DNA of 6,869 nt from CACORA01 sp044234625 (GCA_044234625.1 JBIIIP010000128.1:1-6869), one strand, 5' to 3'. Counted from the stretch's first letter, positions 1 through 6,483 are shown. Program-made: numbers and translations. The notes: generated by a model from the sequence alone, not told the origin.

Positions 1-3
1 CGC

Positions 4-1536
4 TCACTGGGAAATGCATCGGATCGGAAACGCATAGAGGTCAGCGACTTCGGCGGCCGTCTTGTCCGCGAGGCTCATCCGCCGCCGCAGCGCGGCCGGA
101 TCGTCGACGGCCCCGGCCACCAGCCGTGCGAATTTCAGGTCCACGACCGCCGCCGTCCGCGCCGCATCGGAGCGGGCATGCCCGAGCGGAAACCGCACGA
201 TCCCGCCTCCAAGCGGGCCCAGCGTCGCATGCTCCACGGCCACGCTGGTGGGAATGCCCTCCGGATACAGTTCGTCATACTCCCGGCCCCCGTGGGCGAT
301 GTCGATCCGGTCGATGAGCCGCTTCACGGCCAGGTCGCGGATCGCGTCGTCGGAGTAGTCGGCCGGCAGGAGCATCAACGACTCCCAGCCGAGCGGCTCC
401 CCCCGGGCGTGCGCCTGCCGCGCCTTGAGCAGCGTCTTGGCGACGATATAGGGGAGCGAATGGTCGGCCGACTGGCGGGTGGTGGGCGACCGCTTGGCCG
501 GGTCGGCGATGATCGAATAGGCGGGCTCATAGATCGTCACGCGCACTCGCTGCAGGGCATCGAGATCGCCGGCCAGTGCGGGGTGGGCGGAAAAGAGATC
601 GACAAGCGACTGCAGGGCCCCCGCCGACTGGTGCTCATAGAGGCCGAGCTTGAAGTGCATGGCGTTGATGGCGAAGGCGTCGTCCGCCACGCCAAACTCG
701 AGATCGAAGGGGCTCTCGCCATCGGGGCAGGGCTCGTTGAGCCGGTAGATCGCCAGCGGATTGCGGAACACGTCCCGCGGGCCGACGAATCCGGCGAGCG
801 CCCGCCGCGCGCACATCACGGCCGCCTCGGCGGCGAGCGCCGCCGAGGCTCCCTTGGAATCGGAGAGCTGGTGGCCGGCACGGATCGCCCGGAAGGGAAC
901 GTAGTGGGCCACGGCCATGCCGATCGCCGACTCGATCTCGTCTTCATTGCCCCCGAGGGCGGCCGTGTAGGCCGCCGCGCAGGCGACGGTGCCGTGATGC
1001 ACATGGTCGATGGCATACTTCCGCAGCGCGAACACCTCGGCCAGCCGTCCGCGGATCTCGTCGATGAGCAGCATGAGCCGCAGCGTGGCAGTGCCGTCGA
1101 GCCCCGCCTCACGCGCGGCCGCCAGGGCCACCGGATAGAAGTCGTTGTGGCCGAACTCCCCCGCCACGCGGCCCCGCGGCTTGTCGTAGCCAAAATTGGT
1201 GCCGTTGGAATCCCATTCGCGCACCGCCGACGCGTTGGCCGCCACCACCTTCTCGACGGCGCCAGCCCGGGCCGAGCCGAAGCAGATGCCGCCGCGCGAG
1301 CCCGACGCGGGCGGGGCTGACAGCGCCTCGTTTCGAAGAACCGTCGGCGCGTTGGCGCCGAGCGCCAGGGCCGACACGCCGCAGCCCACGCTGTCGAGGT
1401 GAAACTGCTCGAGACGGGCGAGCGTCTCCCGCCCGATCGGTCGCCGGGCGGAGAGAAAATCAAGGCAGTGCCGCGCCAGGCCGTGAGCCTGGTTGGTGGT
1501 TCGAGGCAGGACGACGGTCGGGGCGGTGTCGGGCAT
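4..1536 (-). CDS. MmgE/PrpD family protein (2-methylcitrate dehydratase-like)
   Basis: This is a complete 510-residue cytoplasmic protein of the MmgE/PrpD fold, the family of 2-methylcitrate dehydratase and cis-aconitate decarboxylase, which dehydrate or decarboxylate tricarboxylic acids. Family-like segments run along its length: a helical N-terminal part ending near a GEFGHNDF motif (about residues 126-133), HVHHGT (about 179-183), a SDSKGAS motif (about 225-231) followed by GFVGPRDVFRNP, the HFKLGLYEHQSAGA stretch (about 294-306), and a conserved SPTTRQSADHSLPY block (about 350-363) that resembles the SPxTRQSADHSLPY/W signature seen in PrpD proteins. No signal peptide or membrane segment is seen. 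The start used is the ATG whose first base is 1536. An in-frame ATG eight codons upstream (1560) would overlap the kinase start and has no ribosome site. A GGAG lies 14 nt before the chosen start, which is rather far. The gene is divergent from the kinase. The substrate is not certain: no prpB or prpC gene is visible, so true methylcitrate cycle function is unproven. Confidence 0.88.
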   Translation of the reverse strand: MPDTAPTVVLPRTTNQAHGLARHCLDFLSARRPIGRETLARLEQFHLDSVGCGVSALALGANAPTVLRNEALSAPPASGSRGGICFGSARAGAVEKVVAANASAVREWDSNGTNFGYDKPRGRVAGEFGHNDFYPVALAAAREAGLDGTATLRLMLLIDEIRGRLAEVFALRKYAIDHVHHGTVACAAAYTAALGGNEDEIESAIGMAVAHYVPFRAIRAGHQLSDSKGASAALAAEAAVMCARRALAGFVGPRDVFRNPLAIYRLNEPCPDGESPFDLEFGVADDAFAINAMHFKLGLYEHQSAGALQSLVDLFSAHPALAGDLDALQRVRVTIYEPAYSIIADPAKRSPTTRQSADHSLPYIVAKTLLKARQAHARGEPLGWESLMLLPADYSDDAIRDLAVKRLIDRIDIAHGGREYDELYPEGIPTSVAVEHATLGPLGGGIVRFPLGHARSDAARTAAVVDLKFARLVAGAVDDPAALRRRMSLADKTAAEVADLYAFPIRCISQ

Positions 1537-1558
1537 GGCGGCAGGATACACTCCGGGC
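1537..1558. promoter_or_regulatory. 22-bp divergent start region with two overlapping -10-like hexamers
   Basis: The whole gap between the MmgE/PrpD and kinase start codons is 22 bp. On the plus strand a TACACT hexamer (1547-1552) ends exactly six bases before the kinase ATG. On the minus strand a TATCCT hexamer (1548-1543) ends exactly six bases before the MmgE/PrpD ATG. Both fit the TAnnnT form of a -10 element, and at that spacing transcription would begin at or next to the start codon, giving leaderless mRNAs. No convincing -35 box was found for either. The two hexamers overlap by two bases (1547-1548), so polymerase could hardly use both at once. The promoter reading is an inference from position and consensus only. 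Confidence 0.4.
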
Positions 1559-3265
1559 ATGCAAGCGATGCAGTTGGGTCCCTATTCGATCGGCCAGCGG
1601 CTCGGCCGCGGCGGCATGGGGGCGGTCTACGAAGCCGTCGATTCACTGGGCGGCGAAACCGTGGCGGTCAAGGTGCTGGCCACGCATCTGGCCGACGACG
1701 CCGGCCTGCGCCGCCGCTTCGAGTCCGAGATCGAGACGCTGAAGAAACTGCGTCACCCGGGCATCGTGGGCCTGCTCGCCTTCGGCGAACAGGATGGCCA
1801 GCCCTATTTCGCCATGGAAATCGTCCGCGGCCAGAGCATCGACAAGCTCCTCCGCGACGGCCGGCGTTTCACCTGGCAGGAGACAATCGCGGCGGCCCTG
1901 GCGGTCACGCGGGCCCTCAAGGTCGCCCACGATCATGGCGTGATCCACCGCGATCTGAAGCCGGCGAATCTGCTTCTCCCGGAGGGCGCGCCGACGAGTG
2001 ACGTGAAACTCGCCGACTTCGGCATCGCGAAACTGTTCGGCGGCGTCGCGCACACGGCGTTGGGCAACATCGTGGGCACGGCCGAATACATGGCCCCGGA
2101 GCAGTCGGCCGGCAAGGCGATCGACGCCCGTGCCGACCTCTACGCGCTGGGGCTCGTGATGCATGCGATGCTGACGGGCAAGCCGCCGTTTCGCGCCTCG
2201 AACGTGGCCGAGGTGATGCGGATGCAGCAGGTGATGCCTCCGCCGCGGCTGGCTCCGGTGGTGGCCGACCTGCCGCCCGCCATGGATGACCTGATCCAGC
2301 GGCTGCTCGCGAAGAACCCGGCCGACAGGCCCGCAAGCGCGCTTGCCGTCGGCCGGCTGCTGGCGGGGATCAGCGTCGCGGCGACCGCGCCAGCGCCGGT
2401 GGCATCCGCGGCCACGCAGGTGGATGGCCCGGTGGACGAGCCTCCCACGCACGCGGCCCGCGCACAGGCCGCGACGGCGGCCATGCCGAACGCAGCCGCG
2501 CGGCAGCCAGAAGGCGTCGACCTCTTCGCCCCCACGCGGGAACTCACGCCGCAGGGAGGATGGGGGAACGCCACGGCCCGGGTCGCCACCGACATCGCCT
2601 CGGCGGCCACGCAGGCCGACGGGGAATCGCGCACGCGGCACACCACGCTCGCCGAGGTGGAGCGAGCGGCGGCCGCGGCAGCCGCCCGCGAGGCCCGCCA
2701 CCAGCGACGGATGACGCTGCTCTGGGCGGCGGCGATCCTCTTCCTCCTCAGCGCAGGAACCTACGTTCTTCTGCGGCCGTTGACCCGGGACGAGCTTCTC
2801 TCCCGGATCCAGGCGCGGCTCGATGCGGCCGCCGACCGCCAAGACGCGCTCCGCGAGATCGAGCCGCTCATCGGCCAGTTTCTCGCGCGGCATGCGGATT
2901 CCCCCAAGGCGCAGGAGATGCGCGGCCTCAAGCGGGAGATCGACATCGACAGGCTCCGCATCCGGGCGGACCGCCGCGAGACGAAGGGGGTGGCTCCCGG
3001 CCTGCGGATCGAGCGCGATTACCGACGCGCGATGGAGCAGCGGACGGCCGATCCGGCTGGCTGCCTCGCGGCCCTCCGCGAGATCCTCGCCTTGCCCGAC
3101 CCACTCGCCGCCACGCCCGTGACCGAAGCCGCCGACACGGATGAACTGGTCCGTGATGTCGCCTTGTGGCGCGAACTCGTCGCGCGGCAGATCAAGTCCC
3201 TCACGCCGCTGCACGACGCCGATCTACGGCTCGACCGCGACGACACCTCCCGGAACAGCCCATGA
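1559..3265 (+). CDS. membrane-anchored Ser/Thr protein kinase (PknB/Hanks type)
   Basis: This is a 568-residue Hanks-type kinase that should phosphorylate Ser/Thr in cytoplasmic proteins. The kinase domain spans about residues 9-272 and has all key elements: a glycine-rich loop GRGGMG (16-21), ATP-binding Lys38 in VAVK, helix-C Glu57, the catalytic loop HRDLKPAN (130-137), DFG at 153-155, and an activation segment ending GTAEYMAPE (173-181). It therefore looks active. An Ala/Pro/Thr-rich linker (about 273-384) leads to one hydrophobic segment (about 385-405, from MTLLWAAAILFLL) flanked by arginines. About 160 residues follow, presumably outside the cytoplasmic membrane, rich in charged helices and without PASTA or other repeats I recognise. 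The start was placed at the ATG at 1559, nine residues before the domain; an ATG at 1568 is also possible. A longer reading from 1493 would run into the oppositely oriented MmgE/PrpD coding region. The stop overlaps the hemL start, so the two genes are probably co-transcribed. Confidence 0.93.
   Translation: MQAMQLGPYSIGQRLGRGGMGAVYEAVDSLGGETVAVKVLATHLADDAGLRRRFESEIETLKKLRHPGIVGLLAFGEQDGQPYFAMEIVRGQSIDKLLRDGRRFTWQETIAAALAVTRALKVAHDHGVIHRDLKPANLLLPEGAPTSDVKLADFGIAKLFGGVAHTALGNIVGTAEYMAPEQSAGKAIDARADLYALGLVMHAMLTGKPPFRASNVAEVMRMQQVMPPPRLAPVVADLPPAMDDLIQRLLAKNPADRPASALAVGRLLAGISVAATAPAPVASAATQVDGPVDEPPTHAARAQAATAAMPNAAARQPEGVDLFAPTRELTPQGGWGNATARVATDIASAATQADGESRTRHTTLAEVERAAAAAAAREARHQRRMTLLWAAAILFLLSAGTYVLLRPLTRDELLSRIQARLDAAADRQDALREIEPLIGQFLARHADSPKAQEMRGLKREIDIDRLRIRADRRETKGVAPGLRIERDYRRAMEQRTADPAGCLAALREILALPDPLAATPVTEAADTDELVRDVALWRELVARQIKSLTPLHDADLRLDRDDTSRNSP
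2402..2623 (+). repeat. direct repeat in the kinase linker (two 27-bp copies)
   Basis: Two copies of a nine-residue segment, ASAATQVDG and ASAATQADG, lie at 2402-2428 and 2597-2623, residues 282-290 and 347-355 of the kinase. They share a perfect 13-base core (GCGGCCACGCAGG). They sit in the flexible linker between catalytic domain and membrane segment, and each carries a threonine. This could be a remnant duplication in low-complexity sequence or a repeated phosphorylation or docking motif. Only the repetition itself is seen. Confidence 0.45.
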
Positions 3266-4584
3266 CAAACGCCGCCAAACAGTCGCCGAGCAGCATTCCC
3301 CGACCCCGCAGCCAGGCCGCGTTCGCGCGGGCCAAGACGCTGATTCCGGGAGGCGTGAACTCGCCGGCCCGGGCCTTCGGCGGAGTGGGAGGCGAGCCGC
3401 TGTTCTTCGCCCGGGCCCAGGCGCAGCATCTCACAGATATCGACGGCCATACCTACCTCGACTACATCGGTTCGTGGGGGCCGATGATCCTCGGCCATCG
3501 TCACCCGCGGGTGATCGCCGCCATCGAGCGGGCCCTCGCCACGGGCACGAGCTACGGGGCGCCCACCGAGGCGGAGAACGGCCTCGCGGAACTGATCATC
3601 GCGGCGGTACCGAGCATCGAGAAGGTGCGGATGGTAAGCAGCGGCACGGAGGCGGCGATGAGCGCCGTGCGGCTCGCCCGCGGCTTCACGGGCCGCGACG
3701 TGATCGTGAAGTTCGCGGGCAACTACCACGGGCATGTCGACAGCCTGCTGGTCGCGGCGGGATCGTCGGCGGCGACGCTCGGTGTGCCCGACTCGCCGGG
3801 GATCACCCGGGGCACGGCACGGGACACGGTGGTCCTCGACTACAACGAGCCGCAACAGCTCGACGATCTCTTCGCGACTCGCGGCAGCGAGATCGCGGCG
3901 GTGCTCATGGAGCCGGTTGTGGGCAACATGGGTCTCGTGGTGCCCACTCGCGAATTTCTTCAGGCCTCGCGCCGCGTGACGGAGAAGCACGGCGCCTTGC
4001 TCGTGTTCGACGAGGTGATGACCGGCTTTCGCCTGGCCTACGGCGGGGCGCAGGAACTTCTCGACGTCATGCCCGACCTCACGACACTCGGCAAGATCGT
4101 CGGCGGCGGCCTGCCGCTGGGGGCCTATGGAGGACGGGCCGATGTCATGAACCACGTGCTGCCTGCGGGGAAGGTGTTTCAGGCCGGCACGCTCTCGGGC
4201 AACCCGCTGGCCGTCGCCGCCGGCACGGCCACGCTCGAGGAACTCCGCGACCATCCTCCCTATGCCCTTCTGGAGCGGCATGGCGCCATGCTCGAGCAGG
4301 GTTTCCGCGATGCGGCCGCCGCCGCCGGGGAAACCGTGTGGATCGCCCGCGTCGGCAGCATGATGACGATGTTCTTCCAGCGCGGGCCGACCGCCGTGCC
4401 CGTGACCGGATGGAAGACGGCATCCCTTTCCGACACGGCCCGGTATGCCCGGTTCTTCTGGGCGATGCTCGACCGCGGCGTCTATCTGCCGTGCAGCCAA
4501 TACGAGGCGCTGTTTTTCTCGGCCGCCCACACCGAGGACGACATCCGTCGCACGGTCGCGGCCGCGCGGGAATCTTTCAGGTGA
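3262..4584 (+). CDS. hemL: glutamate-1-semialdehyde 2,1-aminomutase
   Basis: This 440-residue PLP enzyme converts glutamate-1-semialdehyde to 5-aminolevulinate, the last step of the C5 route to haem and other tetrapyrroles. It is a fold-type I aminotransferase of normal length for the family (about 430). Diagnostic segments are LIPGGVNSPARAFGGVGG near the N-terminus, SSGTEAAMSA (126-135), the EPVVGNMG loop, DEVMTGFR with PLP-contacting Asp250, and LGKIVGGGLP with Schiff-base Lys278. The C-terminal part has CSQYEALFFSAAHTEDDI. All expected catalytic residues are present. The ATG at 3262 overlaps the kinase stop TGA (ATGA) and there is no good ribosome site before it, so translation probably depends on re-initiation after the kinase. 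The first roughly 15 residues are poorly conserved and could be a lineage extension. hemA and other haem genes are not in the window. The 3' end overlaps the convergent phosphatase-family gene by 8 bp. Confidence 0.96.
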   Translation: MTNAAKQSPSSIPRPRSQAAFARAKTLIPGGVNSPARAFGGVGGEPLFFARAQAQHLTDIDGHTYLDYIGSWGPMILGHRHPRVIAAIERALATGTSYGAPTEAENGLAELIIAAVPSIEKVRMVSSGTEAAMSAVRLARGFTGRDVIVKFAGNYHGHVDSLLVAAGSSAATLGVPDSPGITRGTARDTVVLDYNEPQQLDDLFATRGSEIAAVLMEPVVGNMGLVVPTREFLQASRRVTEKHGALLVFDEVMTGFRLAYGGAQELLDVMPDLTTLGKIVGGGLPLGAYGGRADVMNHVLPAGKVFQAGTLSGNPLAVAAGTATLEELRDHPPYALLERHGAMLEQGFRDAAAAAGETVWIARVGSMMTMFFQRGPTAVPVTGWKTASLSDTARYARFFWAMLDRGVYLPCSQYEALFFSAAHTEDDIRRTVAAARESFR

Positions 4585-5287
4585 TGTGAAAGTCGACCAA
4601 CAGCGGCAGATGGTCGCTCGCCTCGCGGGTGAGGCTCGTCTTGACCACCCGTGCGTGCCGCACCTCGATCGGCCCGCGGGCGAATGCCTTGTCGATGGCG
4701 CCCAGGGCCATCCACGCCGGAAAGCTGCGAAACCGGCTGGCGGGATGCGTGATCTGCCGAAAGCCGTTCGCCGTCAGCGGTCCGTCGGCAAGCGTGTCGC
4801 GCCAGTCGTTGAAATCCCCCACCAGCACCGTGGGAATCCGCTCGGCCGACCGAAAGAGCATGTGGCCGAGGAGCCGTTGCATCTGCCAATGTCGTTCGCG
4901 CTCCGCGAGGCCCAGGTGCGTGTGCACCACGTGGAGCAGGCCTTCGGGGGAGTCGATGAGCAGCAACTGGGCGCCGCGGGGCTTGCGGCCCCCATGCCGC
5001 AGCGACACCCGATGACGGCTTTCGACAGGCCACCGGGAGAGGACGAGATTGCCATACGATCCTTCCCCCACGGCCACGTTCGCCTGGAAGACGGAGTGGC
5101 AGCGAAAGGAACGGGCGAGGAGCCGGGGCTGGTCGTCGAAACGGCTGCGACGAACCAGCCGGTCGACCTCCTGCAGGCAGATGATGTCCGGGTTCTCCGC
5201 TTCGATGCAGTCGATGATGCGGGCGAGCGAGTAGCGGCGGTCGCGGCCGCCGATGCCCTTGTGGATGTTCCAGCTCAGCAAACGCAT
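4577..5287 (-). CDS. endonuclease/exonuclease/phosphatase family protein
   Basis: This 236-residue protein has the DNase I-like EEP fold, a metal-dependent family that cleaves phosphodiester or phosphomonoester bonds in nucleic acids, phospholipids or inositol phosphates. Visible catalytic motifs, in order, are SWNIHKG with Asn7, CLQEVD with metal-binding Glu40, HTHLGL (122-127), GDFND with Asp158 and Asn160, and the terminal SDHLPLL with Asp225 and His226. The set is complete, so activity is likely. There is no signal peptide and no membrane segment, so it appears cytoplasmic. The compact size and the WNIHKG/GDFND style resemble bacterial EEP proteins often annotated as metal-dependent hydrolases, but the substrate cannot be told. 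The start is the ATG at 5287 because the fold begins at residue 2. An in-frame TTG at 5365 would add 26 unrelated residues. There is no Shine-Dalgarno site before the ATG. The gene is convergent with hemL, overlapping by 8 bp. Confidence 0.9.
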   Translation of the reverse strand: MRLLSWNIHKGIGGRDRRYSLARIIDCIEAENPDIICLQEVDRLVRRSRFDDQPRLLARSFRCHSVFQANVAVGEGSYGNLVLSRWPVESRHRVSLRHGGRKPRGAQLLLIDSPEGLLHVVHTHLGLAERERHWQMQRLLGHMLFRSAERIPTVLVGDFNDWRDTLADGPLTANGFRQITHPASRFRSFPAWMALGAIDKAFARGPIEVRHARVVKTSLTREASDHLPLLVDFHIT

Positions 5288-5330
5288 GCAGTGCCCGCCC
5301 GCGGCGGATCCCGGGGAATCGCCGGTCAAA

Positions 5331-5371
5331 AGCCGCTCTTGATGAATTCCAGCATCGCGCGGCAAGCGGCT
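5331..5371. repeat. inverted repeat in the leader of the EEP-family gene
   Basis: Seven-base arms AGCCGCT (5331-5337) and AGCGGCT (5365-5371) are perfect inverted repeats separated by 27 bases, with a smaller GATG/CATC pair (5341-5344 and 5353-5356) inside. On the minus strand this lies 44-84 bases before the ATG of the EEP-family gene. It could fold in the mRNA leader or be a protein binding site. The loop is long and the arms short, so chance is a real alternative. Confidence 0.3.
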
Positions 5372-5392
5372 CAGGCTTTCTCCGCTGACGAT

Positions 5393-5422
5393 GTTCTACG
5401 GTCGTCGGCGGCGCCGGGGCAA
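5393..5422 (-). promoter_or_regulatory. candidate sigma-70-type promoter for the EEP-family gene
   Basis: Reading the minus strand, TTGCCC (5422-5417) and TAGAAC (5398-5393) are separated by 18 bases, each matching four of six consensus positions of a -35 and -10 box. Transcription would start near 5386 and give a leader of about 100 bases before the ATG at 5287. The gap it lies in separates two minus-strand genes, so a separate promoter is reasonable. Matches of this quality are common by chance. Confidence 0.3.
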
Positions 5423-5432
5423 GCCGGCGTCG
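5409..5432 (-). terminator. GC hairpin just after the DapA-like gene (weak terminator candidate)
   Basis: Positions 5409-5417 can pair with 5424-5432 around a six-base loop. In the minus-strand transcript eight of nine pairs form, with one C-A mismatch. The hairpin begins eight bases after the stop codon of the DapA-like gene. There is no following U tract, so it is not a standard intrinsic terminator; it may only stabilise the mRNA 3' end. It overlaps the possible -35 box of the next gene. Confidence 0.3.
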
Positions 5433-5439
5433 GGCGATT

Positions 5440-6405
5440 TCACGTCTGCAACGCCGTGTCGATGCGATCGAGGATCGTGGCGATGATCTCGCGGTCGGTT
5501 GCCGGTCGGCGCGGGCTCCCGGGATGGGGTTCGTCGGTCGCGATCAGTCCCCGCAGGTGGAGGGCCTGGGCCATGGAATGCTTGTAGGCCGGCACGGGCG
5601 GCCGGAAGGCGAAATCGCCCAGGGCCTGCAGCGCGTCGTCGAGTTCATCGAAGCGGCTGTCGCCTTCGGCCCACCACCGATCTCGCTGCGCGAACGCCGC
5701 CGGCGCCGCCGTCGAAAGGCCGAGGAGCCAGTCGCTCCCGTACCGCACCATGTCGATGGCCAGATCATTGCCGGTAAACACGTGGAAGCCCGGCCGCGTG
5801 CGGTCGCGAAGAGCGAGCCTCTCCCACTCCAGACGTCGCGAGAGCGACGAATGCTTCGCGCCGATGCAGTTGGGAATCTGCACGAGCTCGGCATACGCGT
5901 CGAGAGACAGCACGCGGCCATAGGGCACGAATGCCGATCCCAGCTCGAAGCCGATGAACTGCTCGACGCGACGCGCCAGCCGGCGATACCGCTCCAGAAA
6001 ATCCGCATCACTGCCCGTGGTGAGGCCCCACGACGGAAAGACGACCGGCAGCCCGCCGCAGGCCGCGATCATTTCGAACTGCCTGCCATACGCCTCCTCG
6101 TCGAAAGCGGCTCCCGGCGAGTCGACCACGCAAGCTCCGGCGACGAGCTCGCCGCGCGAGCCAAGCGTGGCGCGAGCGATCGACAGGGCCTTACGGCGGA
6201 TGGCATCGTCGATCAACTGCACGTAGCCGGTGTCCATGTTCACGGCCGGCGTGATCCCGCTGGCAGCCGTGCGCGCCACGTGCGCCGCGAAGCCGTCCCA
6301 ATCGACGGCCCCATCGACGGTGAAGGGGAGCAGGATCGCCGACATGCCGCGGATCGTCCGCCGGCGACGGACAAGCGAAGTGGGATCGACGTCGGGCCGT
6401 GTCAT
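5440..6405 (-). CDS. DapA-family (dihydrodipicolinate synthase-like) lyase/aldolase
   Basis: This 321-residue protein has the length and layout of the DapA/N-acetylneuraminate lyase family of class I aldolases, cytoplasmic TIM barrels that bind a keto acid through a lysine Schiff base. Supporting segments are ILLPFTVDGAVDWDGFAAHV near the N-terminus, GITPAVNMDTGYVQL (50-64) where the family has its GTTGE loop, GLPVVFPSWGL (118-128) at the usual YYNxP position, IGAKHSSL with the presumed Schiff-base Lys184, and FTGNDLAIDMVRYGSDWLLG (210-229). The first loop keeps a Thr-Gly but not the full GTTGE, and the catalytic Tyr position appears to be Phe123, so it is unlikely to be the lysine-pathway enzyme DapA. 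The start used is the ATG at 6405. A longer reading to 6546 would enter the divergent gene, and Met21 is a shorter option. The product and substrate are unknown. Confidence 0.83.
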   Translation of the reverse strand: MTRPDVDPTSLVRRRRTIRGMSAILLPFTVDGAVDWDGFAAHVARTAASGITPAVNMDTGYVQLIDDAIRRKALSIARATLGSRGELVAGACVVDSPGAAFDEEAYGRQFEMIAACGGLPVVFPSWGLTTGSDADFLERYRRLARRVEQFIGFELGSAFVPYGRVLSLDAYAELVQIPNCIGAKHSSLSRRLEWERLALRDRTRPGFHVFTGNDLAIDMVRYGSDWLLGLSTAAPAAFAQRDRWWAEGDSRFDELDDALQALGDFAFRPPVPAYKHSMAQALHLRGLIATDEPHPGSPRRPATDREIIATILDRIDTALQT

Positions 6406-6411
6406 GGCGGA

Positions 6412-6417
6412 AGTATC
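6412..6417 (-). promoter_or_regulatory. -10-like hexamer before the DapA-like gene
   Basis: On the minus strand GATACT (6417-6412) is followed by six bases and then the ATG at 6405. It matches four of six positions of the -10 consensus. At this distance the mRNA would begin at or beside the start codon. No ribosome binding site lies between. No clear -35 box was found. The spacing equals that seen at the two starts near 1550. Confidence 0.3.
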
Positions 6418-6461
6418 GACGGCCCCCGGCGCCGACGCCAGCCACCCCGCCGCAGAAGCGG

Positions 6462-6467
6462 TATGCT
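6462..6467 (+). promoter_or_regulatory. -10-like hexamer before the Old Yellow Enzyme-family gene
   Basis: TATGCT (6462-6467) fits the TAnnnT form of a -10 box. Transcription would start near 6474, leaving a leader of about 16 bases that contains AGGAG. It also contains the in-frame ATG at 6463, which would then not be transcribed and so could not be the start. No -35 box is evident. Confidence 0.3.
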
Positions 6468-6478
6468 GTGTCCCCGTC

Positions 6479-6483
6479 AGGAG
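6479..6483 (+). promoter_or_regulatory. Shine-Dalgarno site AGGAG for the GTG start at 6490
   Basis: AGGAG lies six bases before the GTG at 6490, near-ideal spacing. It is the only strong ribosome site in the window, and it decides the GTG start over the in-frame ATG at 6463. Confidence 0.65.

Noticed and set aside
178..1320. 380-codon open frame on the plus strand opposite the MmgE/PrpD gene
   Set aside because: It is a GC-rich antisense shadow. Its product is Arg/Gly-rich with no recognisable motif, while the minus strand carries clear family motifs along the whole stretch.
1493..1558. Longer kinase N-terminus from an ATG at 1493
   Set aside because: The extra 22 residues resemble nothing in the family and would overlap the first codons of the divergent MmgE/PrpD gene. 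The domain starts a few residues after the ATG at 1559.
1643..3214. 523-codon open frame on the minus strand opposite the kinase
   Set aside because: It has Arg/His/Gly-rich sequence without domains and lies entirely opposite a kinase with all catalytic motifs.
3019..4530. 503-codon open frame on the minus strand opposite hemL
   Set aside because: It has no recognisable motif. Its length is explained by high GC making stop codons rare opposite hemL.
3141..4589. 482-codon plus-strand frame overlapping hemL in another frame
   Set aside because: The translation is Arg/Gly/Pro-rich low-complexity sequence. hemL in the other frame is unambiguous.
5288..5365. TTG start at 5365 for the EEP-family protein
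   Set aside because: It adds 26 residues before the fold's usual first strand, and its nearest GGAG is 14 bases away. The ATG at 5287 fits the family N-terminus.
4445..5587. 380-codon plus-strand frame opposite the EEP-family gene
   Set aside because: It spans the end of hemL, the whole opposite-strand gene and the intergenic gap, and has no family motif.
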